DNA of 64,000 bases from Aralia elata (GCA_034770075.1 JAVJAP010000337.1:1-64000); one strand, 5' to 3'. Positions 34,330-45,828 are shown, counted from the first letter of the stretch. Made by a program: numbers and translations. Notes: a model not told the origin generated them from the letters alone.

Positions 34330-37300
34330 TACGAGCATACACTCAGACTTTTTTGTTTCTGTTTTAGGAATCAACAATAGCACTATCTCCAGTCATCCCA
34401 GACAACGAACTCAATTTCGAAGATTTCTCCAATGCCGAGAGACAATATCAGAAGATCATTTTCCTTCTGAAGCGTGCTGGACTTCATGAGGCTCTCGAAA
34501 CCAACACAAGGATTTATTTAAAGTTGGTGAGGGAATTCTACTCCAATGGAGTCTACGCTAATGGTATTTTATCCACCAAAGTTAAAGGCACATCCATTCA
34601 ACTCAGTTTGGCAGAGGTAAACCTAGCCCTAGGTTTCAAAACTGAAGGCCTCACCTCTCTAAGCTGCATCGATAGAGTAGCAGGGCTAAAGTGAATGCAC
34701 CATAAGGACAATCCTGAGTTAAGAGGTTTAAAGAAGGAGCTTCCCCAAAAGTACGAATTTCTTGCTGATATTATGGGGAAATACATCCTTTGCAAAGACA
34801 CAGCTCATGACTCAGTCAGTGAACTTCAACTGAAAATCATGACTGCAATCGTCTTCAAAATTGACATCAACTTCGGAGCCCTGTTGATGGAATGGATTGG
34901 CAACCGAGTTCAAAGTGCTGAGAAATCTAAGGGTAGCCGGAAAATATTCAAGCATCCTTCTGTAATCAGCACCGGGCGATAAAATTGGGGATAATGAAGG
35001 TGGAATCCTCAACGCCAACAAAAAGATCTCAAAGAAGTTATTTGTAAACTGGAAAAGAAATCCGATAGAAAACTTGAGAATGATCCAATCTGAATCTAGT
35101 GGACAGACAAGTGGAGCAAAAAGGCCCTTGATGAGAAACTTGTCAGTTATTGAAGATACTGAAGAAGTAAATCAGGAACCACCAGCCCTGAGCAAAAAGA
35201 AAAAGGCAACAGAGGTGCCTCAAATGGAAGACGAACCTCAAGGATTAATAAATGCAATCCCCCAAGGACCTGAAACCTCTGGTCTACCAAAGTCATCTTC
35301 CTCAGAAGAATAGCCGCCAATGAAAAGGAGGAAAAGGAATAAGCAGCATAAAGAAATCTCTGATAAAACTACACCTATCCTTCAGGTGTATCATAAGAAG
35401 GAAAAACGCAGCTCAAAGAAAAGCCTCCCTATGATCGTCAAGGATCCTAACTCTACAATCGTAGAGTTAAGAGCGGAAGATGCAACTAATAAGGCTGGTC
35501 AGCCTGACACTGTAAATGCTGCTGAAGAACAAGTAGCTAGGATGGTTGTAACACCGGAGCTTCGAGAAGAATATGAAGACGTGGCTGAGAAGGTTGTTGA
35601 ACCCGAGCCAAAGAAGGTGAAGAAAAGATTGATGACTGTAGCTCAAAAGGAGCTCAGAGAAACAATGTTGTGGATTAAGGATGAAGAAAGAAGACTGATG
35701 TCCTCTGATCAATTTGCAGCTGATATTGAGAAAGAAACCCTAATACCGACCCATGGCTCTCCCAATGCATCCTTGGAACAAACCGGGATCATTAAGTCAA
35801 TTGCTGGTGATATCAACTTTGCAGTAAGCCCTACTGTCTCTGTACAAGAAGATGTCCCTACTGAGGGGGAGCAACACGAGGCTACTGAGCTAAGTAAGGA
35901 TCAAACTAAGGGGGAGTCTCCTGAAGCTCCTGAGCAAGTTCACACTCAGGTTGAGGGGGAGCAATCAGAAGCTCATAATGAAACCCTCTCAACCCCTCAA
36001 GGAATATAACCTGAGGAAGTAAATGAGGAAGAAATATTGGCTAAAGAAGTTGAGGCTGTAGAGATCAGTGATGGGGGAAGTGATGAAAGTGAAGGTGAAA
36101 GATTGGAAATTATTATTGAATACAGAGATGAGGAAAGGCATATCAATTACAACTATTTGTTCTCTTACTTACCAAGGATGTCCTTCCACTAAACTTTAAT
36201 CCTAAATTCTTAGGATCACATGTTCTGGGCCTTTAAGACTTACCCAGCAATCTTAGTGCTTGCCCAAGGATTTCCAAGAAATGTTACCTTTGCTCAGAAG
36301 ATGATCACCAACAGTTCATTCCAAACTAATGAGCAAAAGGTATATCTCATTCCTTCATCCTTCAAGCTCAATCATTCTCCTTCATCCTAATTTCACCTCT
36401 TTGATACAACGCCTAGATTGATTGAGGTTATTCCTGACCCAAGAAACCAACTTCCAGTCAAAGGGTCTCAACACTCTTTGACTGATGGACCAACTGAAAA
36501 ACCATCTCCTGCCATAGAGCCCCTAAACTCTACGATTGATGCCCAGCACAACCTCCTAACTTAAAACGTAGAGTCCACAAACGTAGACTACAATGACTCT
36601 ATGATTACAAATCACCAAGTCTCCTTTCCCACACAACAAATCACTGCCCCAATCACTCAGTCTAATATCCCATCCTCCTCGAACAATGAATTCTTTGACA
36701 TTATCACTGCCTTATCCAATCTTCAAAGAAGTAATAAGGAAGAACCTTCATCTGAGGTAAAACATATCCTTGATCGAGTCCATCTCCTTCCCACTAAGGA
36801 TCAGATGGCCGACCTCACAGCTTATATAGCAACAGATATAGAGGAGAATCTTGAAGCCAATTCTTTAGCCCTCCATCAAAAACTTGATAAAGTCATTGAC
36901 GCTGCAAACAATCACTCTAACAGTTTGGGTACTGTACTGACCAAACAGCTGAGGGAGATACTCCAAAAATTGATGGCAGGCATTGATAAAAGGGATAAAC
37001 TTTATCATGCTGAAATTGCCAAACATAAAGCAACAGTTATATCCCTTTAGCAAGTTATCGAACAAAACACTAAGGAGACAAATGCCAGAATCCTCGAGCT
37101 TCGACTCTCCATTCATGACTTCAAGGAAGCCTCCCTCCAGCAAATGCAACGAACTGATGCAACCTTAGCCATGGTTCACCACCAAAGAGTTCAAACTGAA
37201 GAAATGGTTTAAGAAAACAGAGACGATATTCTTCAGTCTTGATCCCAAATGCAAGAATTGGTGAGAGGCATGCAGCAGCTATCATAAGATGTTCGAACCC

Positions 37301-37701
37301 TGGATGCTGACATAAAGAGGGAGAATATTAATAAGGGAGAATCAAGAAATAGAAGCAGAAATGGGGAGGAATAGCGTAGGCAACCATCAAATCCCAGTGA
37401 TGAGCCCATCAATGCTATTCCAATAAGGAGTGAAGTCCCTAGAAGACAACCTGATGTAACCACCACTGGAGTACGCATGCCATCAGGTGATCCTGCTCTC
37501 TTAAATCGCCATTTGCATAGGACTCACCACCATGGTGAAGGAGGAAGTCATATGCCCTCTTCTGGCATCAGTCAAGAGCAGATTGAAGAATTTCACCGTA
37601 TGATTGAAGAAGGCAAGGAAAGGTACAAAAGAAGAGTTGAATATGAAAGGGCTAATCCTCCAAGGGTCAAGAGAGGAGCAAGAGGAAGAGGTAGGAACTA
37701 A
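34330..37701 (+). pseudogene. Extra (env-position) ORF of the SIRE element
   Basis: Follows RNase H by ~300 bases. The first open part has NAERQYQKIIFLLKRAGLHE and LVREFYSNGVYANG followed by LSLAEVNLALGF. This resembles the 'putative plant transposon protein' domain (Pfam Transposase_32, VREFYAN motif). It continues as acidic, Lys/Glu-rich low-complexity sequence (35074-36009), a segment with coiled-coil character (36601-37050, HQKLDKVIDAANNHSNSLG) and a basic tail RVKRGARGRGRN ending at 37699-37701. Several stops and frame changes break it. TTTCTGTTTTAG at about 34355-34366 looks like a splice acceptor at its start. I saw no convincing signal peptide or fusion domain, so 'env' describes the position only. 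Confidence 0.65.
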
Positions 37702-37914
37702 GGCTTAAAAGCATCTTGTAACTTTCTTTCTATTTATTGATGTAACTGCCATGTATTGTAATGTTCATATGATCTTCAATAAATTCATTATTTCATCTAG
37801 AAATACAGTTGCTCATTGTACTATAAGATGTGTTTATTTTTATAAGCAATTGCATTAGAATTGATGATATGATTCAAAACTATTAGTTTATCTCAACATC
37901 AAATAGGGAGAGAT
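37702..37914 (+). other. 3' untranslated region and polypurine tract of the SIRE element
   Basis: Noncoding AT-rich stretch ending AATAGGGAGAGAT (37901-37913) directly before the 3' LTR, a typical copia polypurine tract. Confidence 0.75.
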
Positions 37915-39563
37915 TGTTAGGAATCACATGTTTAAATTTGATGTTGTGATATTAATGTATATATGTTTCAGTAGCTAAATTGTAAAATCTTTACAAAGAT
38001 TTGATGTACAAGGACTTAGATAGAAAAGATCAAACTTATTAGGTTGATTAAATGAATTAAAATGATAAGGCTAGACTGATTGTTGAGTACTACACAGTCG
38101 TCATAAAGCATCCAGTGAGGGATCGTAAAGCAATCAGCCAACTTAGAGTTTAGTTAGCTTAAAGCTACGCGAGTTTGCCAGACAAACGTAGAGTGAGGCT
38201 CGGTCAGTCGCAGAGCTCCCTCTCGGCATCGTTGAGTTTGTTAGGCAAACGTAAAGTGAAGCTTGGCTAGTCGCATCATAGAGTTGGGCCAGGCAAATGC
38301 AGAATGGCTTGGCAGATCGTAAAGTTAATTCTATCAACAGTCAAACATGATCGTAGAGTCACAACTGTATGAGCAAGTCACCAGTTCTCAAGAAGCTAAA
38401 GGAGCAAAACATTGATACTGTCTCTAAGTGATCAAACGCAACATGAAATATCTTAGTAAACGTCTCCAAGAATCAAGTAATCAGCCAAACACTCTACGAT
38501 CCTCATCAGATGAAGTAACCAATAACTAAATTGAATATTCTATGTTGCCCATAATGGATTGTTAACATCCATATCAGTAGAGTGACATGCCCAAGACAGT
38601 TGCTGAATACTTAATTGATCATAATGAAGAATCAAAGTCAGTGGGAAACAAACATCTACAGTTGCAGACATTCTGAGCACTGTTCCTGCCACTATCTGGG
38701 ACAAGCTAATGGATACTAACTCACCCCACTACTGCGCGCAACAAGGAATAAATTATTCCTAAGTTCAGCAACAAATCTCAACGGGAATATTAGATGCAAC
38801 GATCTCATTTCAACAGAAGAATTCAGAGGCATCTATTTAAGGGAAGCAAATTGGAGAATCAAATAAGCAAGTACAAACAAAGAAACCAAATCTGTCAAAG
38901 TCTCACTCTACGATCAAGGTGAAACATCTTGCTTCGCTACTAAGTTCATCAGACCATATGCTTCAAGCAACTTAGTAGCAACAAAACCAAATACTCTCAA
39001 TCAAGTGAAAGGGTCAATAGGTGACCAACGAGTTCCAAGTCTACTGGACTTGAAGAGTACTTAGTGTACTAGGTGATTCTAAGGCTGCGGGTCTTAGTCT
39101 ACAGTATTCCAAGTCTGCTGGACTTGACGAAGTTCAATAGTGAACTAGAGTTCCAAGGCTGCTGGCTTTGAAGAGTACTTAGTATACTGGAGTTCCGAGG
39201 CTGCTGGCCTGCAAGGAATCTTAGTGATTCAAGTTGTAAAGATATCCTTAGTGGATTTGCTACTCGTGGAGTAGAACAGTAGAGTAGGAGTCTTATGTGC
39301 TCTGAACCACTTAAAGTCTTGTGTTTCTCTCTCTGCACTTTACTGTCATAACTGCTATAACTGTTATATCACTGCTATATCATATCCCTTATAGCTGTTG
39401 TATTTTTAAGGGGGATTAAAATCAATCATATATTCTGTTGTGCTTAATTAACTTGTTTATTTACTAATCCTATAAGTTATTCTTTTGAAAACGGCTTAAA
39501 AAGTTTTTAAGAATCTATTCAACCCTCCCTTCTAGATATCTTTTGTGCCTCTGGAAACTAACA
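37915..39563 (+). repeat. 3' LTR of the SIRE element
   Basis: It starts TGTTAGGAATCACATG, ends CTGGAAACTAACA, and is followed by GAAGG. Differences from the 5' LTR are mostly transitions plus small deletions (for example near 38480, where a ~15-base word is missing). Confidence 0.92.
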
Positions 39564-39568
39564 GAAGG

Positions 39569-40540
39569 GTTCTGGACAAATATCATTTTCTTATAAAATT
39601 CTTGTTTTTCGATAGCAAAGACTAAAGTTTTTAGGAATCATGTTGATTATGTTTGTTGTTCATCAAATCCATCTCTTCCTCATCTTTTATCTAATCCAAT
39701 AAGTCAATCCCAGCTAATGTTTGACAGATCTGATAAGAGTTTTTCATGATCTAAAAGTGCAGCCTTTTTGAAAGTTTAGAATCTAAAATGCTGGAGTTGC
39801 CTTTTATGTTTGGAAAATGATTTATATGACGACTAATTTTATGCCCTTTCCTTACTGCTTCATATCTTATTTATCCATATATGTCCGTAATATTAACATA
39901 AATGTGTAGCTACATATAACAACACTCTTTATCTTTCACGCCTTGGTAGCTTTTCTTTTCGCCCTGATTTTGCTGAGGAAATTCATTGCTATGTTCATAC
40001 GTGATGCATCATCAGCAACCTTCAGATTAGGGTTTCGGTTAACCTACGAATTTTGACTTTGACAGCCACGTAACCGCTCTTATCGAAAAACTTACAAAAA
40101 GTCCACCGGAGTTGGTGGCACCGGGAGGACTCTCCGATGCTTAAGTCAGAGCAGTGATATGGAGAGAGAATTATCATGGGAGTCAAGATTGTGTACTTTC
40201 AATGTGCTGGAGTATCCCTTGTGTATAGTATGAGAGTCGTCTCCCTCAGGAGTTAAGAATTAAATCCTTCATGGATTTAGAGACCTTCCAGGTTGTCAAT
40301 CCTTAATTAATCAAACTTTATGAGAATTCTATCCTTTATAGGATTTAATACACTTCTAGAATATTCCGCGAGTGAAATTATTATATTGCCCTCCCTCTTC
40401 CCCCAACCAATATAGGGGGTTAGATTGCTTCCACTCGTGGCTGGCGGGCGAGTCACAAAATCTAATAGTTCTATTTTTCTTCTTGTTCATCAATCCGTAA
40501 TCAAGACAAACCAGGTACTACTAACATATTCTTAGGAAAA
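39569..40540. other. Intergenic DNA, possible old repeat
   Basis: No gene recognised. The stretch 40060-40145 (CACCGGAGTTGGTGGCACCG, then CTCTCCGATGCTTAAGTCAG) has the look of a dispersed plant repeat, but I found no termini or duplication. Confidence 0.4.
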
Positions 40541-40936
40541 GGGGATGGGAAAAGAGTAGAGACAGATAAAAAACACAAAGAGAAAGAAGCCCTAAGGGAA
40601 GTCGATAGCGATAGACACAGGAACTGAAAGAAATATATGAAAAAATGACTTTCGTAGAGGAGATGGTCAACCTGCTTAGATAGGGTGATAGCCCAGTTTT
40701 GGTTGAATATCCTTTCCTATGCTTGTCTTGTATTAAGGTATACTGAAGATATGAATCAAAGTAGGTAACAGAAGGGGATGGATGTCTGAGTGGTTGAAAG
40801 AGTCGATCATGAAAACCTGATATAAAGACATTCTATAACAAGTCAAGACAACAAGAAAGCAAGAAAAGGATAGCGATTGGTTTGGGAGCGTCACGGGGGA
40901 CGAAGATAATAACCTATGACACTAGGGAGTTACGCT
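40541..40936 (+). other. Probable mitochondrial DNA insertion with a trnS fragment
   Basis: At 40776-40820 the sequence GGATGGATGTCTGAGTGGTT followed by GAAAGAGTCGATCATGAAAA matches the 5' half of plant mitochondrial tRNA-Ser(UGA) as I remember it, with the TGA anticodon kept. The 3' half, including the T-arm, is not recognisable, so it is not a functional tRNA gene. The neighbouring sequence is GC-richer than the background. The flank resumes at 44587 (CCCGCCTAAGCTTCGCGG) after the solo LTR. Confidence 0.5.
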
Positions 40937-42646
40937 TTTTCTGTAACGACCCCGAATTTTGGATAACCTTGTAATTTAAACTTATGAATATTATTTAATG
41001 AATGAGTTTTTATTAATATAAATTTTATGTGATGTGTTTAAAGGTTATGCAATAACCTAGACTATGTGTTTGCAATATTATTAAGTGTTGTTATGTGGTA
41101 GGAATTATTAAAATGATTTCAGAGAAATATCACTAAAATTCTATTCGCGGGTTACTATTCGCGTGGGTACTATTCGCCCCGAAAATGTCTTTTCGTTTAT
41201 TTCGACTTTTCTTATTTTTGCCAATGTGTTAATGTGGAGGATTAATAATCCAAGTGTTGGATTTTATTTAAGCCAAATTGAAATTTAATTAGAAGCCCCA
41301 AATTGCTTAAGGGTGGCCCAAACCCATGACCCACGACCCGACCCACGACCCAACCCATGACCCATGAGAGAAATGGGTAATAACCATCAGCTGATCAATT
41401 GAATGGAGAAGAAGCATACGGATGGAAGAATGAGAAGAGAGGGAGCAAAAGGAATAAGAACATATTGGTTGAAGCAATTCCACATTTGGTAGAGGAAAAG
41501 AGAGCATGGAACAATTGGGGAGAAGGAGAGGGGGATTACCCGTACATGGGAGAGGCCAATTCCAGCCTCCCATGTATAGGGAGCTGATCATACATGTTCA
41601 ACATGTTCCTTCTTCACTCACCCAAGGAGCTTAGCCATTCCTTCTATAAATACTCCTCCTTTGTCATTCATCCATTCCTTTGTTCATTGTTGCTAAGATA
41701 GAGCTGGAAATTGAGACAAAATAGTGAGGAGTGTTCACGGGTGGCTTGTGGAAGAAGAAAGGGTGGTGTATGTAGCAGCTGAGTATCAATCCATTTTTCA
41801 TCCTAGAAAGAGCTTCAAGAGGTTAGTGTTATGGAACCTAGCTCATTTCCATTGTTGTTTCAATTTTCAGTTTATTATTGATTATTTTGTGGGAGTGTAT
41901 GTTGCTGAAATCGTTTAGTTAGTTCATGAACTTATATGAATGTTGTTAACTCTCTAAAAGCCTTATTAATAATCAATGAAAGTGGAACAATGAATGAGAA
42001 TCAAAACCTATGCATAAGGAGCAAGAATGGACTGTTGGACATTTATGGACTGATTGGGACAATTTATATACTTTGATGAAAATTTAGCTTATGGTTGGTT
42101 GTATGCTTGGTTGTGTATGTCCATTATGTGTTCTGAGATTGTGGGTAATGATTTCATTTGGAAATCTGGACTATAACATAATTAAACTCTACTCCAATAT
42201 GAGTTTGTAAGTTATGCCCACAAACCATTTGATTTAATGCCTAAGAGAATGATTTCTCTAAGAACATTGGAACTAGGTGTTGATTAATTGATGAATAGGT
42301 GAATGGTGTTTGTAATGTCGATTTTTGATATTGTTATGTTGTTTGTTAAATTCTAATTCTTATGTATAGTTGTAGTATACTGAGTTCCAAAGCCATAGGC
42401 TTTGAAATCACCTCATTTCGTTCACGGATGAGTGAGTTATGATGATTTGAATCCAAGCATGTCAAGAACACGAATTTTAGTTTTGGGACAAGGTGGTGGT
42501 TAGTTAATGTTCATGGTAGCGTCCCACTCTCTAGCTCCTTCATTGGAAGCCTCATGATGGTTATTGATAGTCAAAAAACAACAAAACCTAGCCTAGAACT
42601 CGGATTTTAGGCATACAGGCGCATGGAATTGCATTCAGCAAGAACG

Positions 42647-42780
42647 GGCGCAGCCTCCGTGATTTGCACGGAGGCCTCGCTGAGCTTCCTGGAGGCTGGC
42701 GCAGCCTCCGTGATTTTCACGGAGGCCTTGCTGAGCTGTTGGCGCAGCTTCCGTGATTCTCACGGAGGCCTCGCCGACTG
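42647..42780. repeat. Three tandem hairpin units in solo LTR 1
   Basis: Units begin at 42647, 42698 and 42741. Each reads GGCGCAGC(C/T)TCCGTGAT, then T(T/C)(G/T)CACGGAGGCC and a C-T-GCTGAG-like tail. GCCTCCGTGA pairs with CACGGAGGC inside every unit. It is GC-rich in an AT-rich LTR. Confidence 0.9.
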
Positions 42781-43354
42781 CCTGATTCTGGAATTTCAGC
42801 ATGAACCCCTGTTGGTAAAACGACCCTAACTTTCTCATACAAACTCCAAATTGGATGATTCAAGATGATCCGAAAAGCTAAGAAGTAGACCTACAACTTC
42901 CATTATTTAGAACTGAAAGTTAAGGCCTTGATCAATTTCTAAATTGGCCATTTTTAGGATAATTGTGCATAAGGAAGCAAATATGGGGCGGCGTTAATGC
43001 ATGTATGTAACGTGTAATGCTTCCAACGCTAAAAGTTATTGTTTTAAGTTCTAAAACTTGTACATTATGGATTATAATGACCCTTAGCATTAATCAATGA
43101 TGAACTAGACAAGTGTTTGAGCATGTTAAGCTTATGCAAATGAGGCGAGTCGGGTGTGCGTTGTACAAACGCCGAAACATCGTATCAAGTGTGTGTAACC
43201 TTGTTTGATATTATGTTTCTAATTAGAATGAAATATTATAGAGTAATGTAAACTAATATTGGACATCAATTATGTGGCTAATTGGTATGTGGATATGTAC
43301 TTAATGTGTAGGACTTTTGAAGGACGATTAACGTCGAGTTATTAGCAAGCGCTT

Positions 43355-43590
43355 AAGGCAAGTTTCCTAACCCTTGTCTAACCCTTGTGTTGGGCAAGTT
43401 CTCTAACTTCATTCATTTTCGGTATTGAATGCAAGTTCCTTACCCTACTCAAGTTATATTGTGCAAAGTTTTCTAACTTCATTCTTTCTATATATTAAAT
43501 ACAAGTTTTCTACCTTACTCAATTTAAATTTGAGCAAGTGTTCTAACCCTTGCTAGTCCTTGTGCTAGACAAGCTTATCAATTTCATTCG
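43355..43590. repeat. Degenerate CAAGTT-CTAAC repeats in solo LTR 1
   Basis: Words such as CAAGTTTCCTAACCCTTG, CAAGTTCTCTAACTTCATTC and CAAGTTCCTTACCCTACTC alternate in imperfect units of about 50-60 bases. Confidence 0.6.
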
Positions 43591-44586
43591 ACTATATTCT
43601 TACGGATGCTATTTAATGTTCAAAGTTCATATTTACGCAATACATATATGATTGTGTGAATTCCATACTTATGTGAATCTTTAATATTTGCACAAGTATT
43701 CGAGATATGTTATTGACATAAACTGTTAAAGCTTTTAAGTTCAAATTATGCATGAATTGTTTACGAAAAGTGTCAATGCCATTTGATTCGGCTAGACCAA
43801 TACCCATGATTTAGAAAGCGATCCAAACCAATTGTTGTGGTGCGGACTCTTTGCAGAGAGATAAACAACCCTCATAGTAGGGAAAATTATATTTTTAGTC
43901 GGGGAACCGACATGCGCGCAAGTTGAATGTTTGAGGGTTATGCATAACGCCGGGTATTTTAGGCTGATCATCTATTGTACCTGTATTTGTTGTTTTTGGG
44001 GTTAATAGTGTAATACTGTTAATTCCAATGGAAGGTAAGTGCCATGGTGGCCACACAGTGACTCCTGCATTTGTAAAATTTGAAATCCTTGAATTCATTT
44101 GATATTCATCCAGTCCATAGTGACTTACCAGTAATAGTAGAGATTTGAATTGAAACTTGAGAAACTTTACTCATGACTTCTCATTATCATTGTTGTTATA
44201 CTTGCTGGGCAAACTTGTTGCTCACCCTTGCTTTCTTTAAAAACATTTTAGTTGTTACCGAAAGAGGCGAGAGCCGGGAAAGGATAAAGGCAAAGGCAAA
44301 GGTACAGATTAGCTTTGTCCTACTATGTTATATTTCTGTCATGCACTAAGACTTATTTAAGATTATGTATTCTGATGTATTGTATTAAGACTTAATCATA
44401 ATGTGTACTATGTTATGTCAGGTATTTGTATTGGTATCGAGACTTGGGACGAGAGTATTTATATTATATCAATGTAAATATTTCTATTTTTCCGCAATTA
44501 GTTATTGATAAAATGCTTTATGAGTTGCACAGTGATGCACCGAATTCGAGGTTAAGGCAACCCGAATTTGGGGGCGTCACATTTTC

Positions 44587-44900
44587 TCCCGCCTAAGCTT
44601 CGCGGATTTGTTACCATTCTTCTATAAAATAAAAACTCGAACTCGAAGGAAAGATCAGAGAGCTTACCATTCCAAAAATCAAGAAAGATGAACTGCCAGA
44701 AAGCCTTCAGGGATTAATAGAGTTCTAGAAATAACACATGACAACTTGCCATTAATGGGTTATTTTCACTCACATCATTTGTCCCCTACTCTTTTAAAAA
44801 AGTATTTTTAAGGGAATAAATAACAATTTTAAAAAGTATATAAATAATTTAAATAACCCCACTTTTTTCCTTTTTTGTGGGGCCCACCCTGGGGCCTTTT
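44587..44900. other. Flank between solo LTR 1 and the second Tat element
   Basis: Continues the sequence interrupted by solo LTR 1. The first ~100 bases may belong to the mitochondrial-like insertion. The rest is AT-rich, with no recognised feature. I could not find a clear 3' LTR boundary for the second Tat element here. Confidence 0.35.
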
Positions 44901-44910
44901 ATTTGAATTG

Positions 44911-45692
44911 GTTGGTGCTTTTTGTAAACCAACCTCAGTTGCGCTTTTTGGTTCCTTGGCGCTTTTTATTTTGAAGGCCTCGGTGGCACTTTTTCCCTAG
45001 TACCATTTCCTTGGCGCTACTTTTCTTCACTGATCTGGGTGGCGTTTTTTTGCTGTTACCCTTAGTGGCGCTTTTTAAATGCTAAGGTCTTTGGCGTCTT
45101 TCTCTCTTGGCACTTTTCTCTCTTTAATGTTGGGTGACACTTTTGGGAAACTGGCTCCTTAGCGTCTTTTGGGAGTGCTCCTTGGCACTTTTAGGAAGAT
45201 CAGCTCCTTGGCGCTTTTTCATGTTGGTCATGATGGTGTTTTTTCCTAATTTGTCTCTTTGGCACTTTTAAAGCAATAAATAGCACCATCAAAGACACAC
45301 TATTAATGGACATATTCTTGGCACTTTTTTAAATGTTATCCTTGGCGCTTTTACGGGGATTTTCCTTGATGCTTTTCGGAGCAACAATTAATGCCAACAA
45401 TCACTTACATGATGCTTTTTCTTGGGTGGCGTTTATTCAATTTCAGTGCTCGTGGCGCTTTTTAACATGGGGTTCCACATCACTAAGTTTGTGGCATCTT
45501 TTAATCCAATAACACCCTTGGCGTCTTTCTTTCTTTGGCGCTTATTTGGAGAATAAGTTACCTCCTTGGTGCTTTTTATAACAACTAATGCCAACAAAGA
45601 AATGCGTGGCGTTTTATATAATGGTTTCATGGCGCTTTTTTAGTGGATACATTCATGGCGTTATTGTGTACCTCCTTGGCATTTTTAGCAAA
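44911..45692 (+). repeat. Array of ~29 TTGGCGCTTTTT-like words
   Basis: TGGCGCTTTTT or close variants (GGCACTTTTT, GGCGTCTTT, GGTGCTTTTT) recur about every 20-45 bases. Clear copies are near 44956, 45065, 45209, 45342, 45450, 45536 and 45630. The sequence between the words is not conserved and the spacing is irregular, so it is not a simple tandem repeat. It lies directly upstream of the TATA-like sequence and leader of the plus-strand ORF. Confidence 0.85.
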
Positions 45693-45828
45693 CATGCCTT
45701 AAGAAATTTCAAATTTCAAATTTTATCCTTCTCATAATAGCGGCTAAGCATCCAAATCTTTGCAACTTCCAATTTTTTAAATTTTAAATTTCAAATTTGA
45801 AACTTTTTCCCCCCAAAATGATTTTAAC

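Larger units (their letters stand above)
26978..39563 (+). mobile_element. Ty1/copia SIRE/Maximus-type retrotransposon, 12.6 kb
   Basis: Direct LTRs of about 1.65 kb are flanked by GAAGG (26973-26977 and 39564-39568). The termini are TGTTA...AACA in the right LTR. The primer-binding site TGGTATCAAAGC, gag, protease, integrase, RT, RNase H, a 3.3 kb extra ORF region after pol and a purine tract follow in copia order. The great length, long LTRs, coiled-coil gag extension and post-RNase H ORF are known features of SIRE/Maximus. Many stops make it non-autonomous. Confidence 0.93.
40942..44581 (+). mobile_element. Solo LTR 1, 3.64 kb (gypsy-type, TGTAACGACCC...GGGGGCGTCACA)
   Basis: A perfect 5-bp duplication TTTTC flanks it (40937-40941 and 44582-44586). 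It starts TGTAACGACCCCGAATTTT and ends GAATTTGGGGGCGTCACA, so the ends are inverted repeats of each other. A TATA box (CTATAAATAC, 41645 region) points to plus orientation. No pol domain lies inside, so it is best read as a solo LTR left by LTR-LTR recombination. Such long LTRs with TGTAAC-type ends are known in Tekay/Del chromoviruses; that assignment is inference. Confidence 0.82.

Noticed and set aside
34330..37701. Retrovirus-type envelope gene
   Set aside because: Position matches SIRE env, but no signal peptide, fusion peptide or convincing transmembrane anchor was seen.
40776..40824. Functional tRNA-Ser gene
   Set aside because: The T-arm and 3' acceptor half are not recognisable, so it is only a fragment.
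41399..41591. Open frames on both strands at 41300-41600
   Set aside because: They arise from GACCCA-type low-complexity sequence and LTR leader DNA, without family similarity.
40942..44581. DNA transposon with inverted ends, suggested by TGTAACGACCCC/GGGGCGTCACA
   Set aside because: The 5-bp duplication, internal TATA box, TG...CA ends and two sister copies fit a solo LTR better. No transposase is present.
44911..45692. CRISPR-like array of short repeats and variable spacers
   Set aside because: This is a plant nuclear context, the words are only 10-12 bases and degenerate, spacing is irregular and there are no cas genes.
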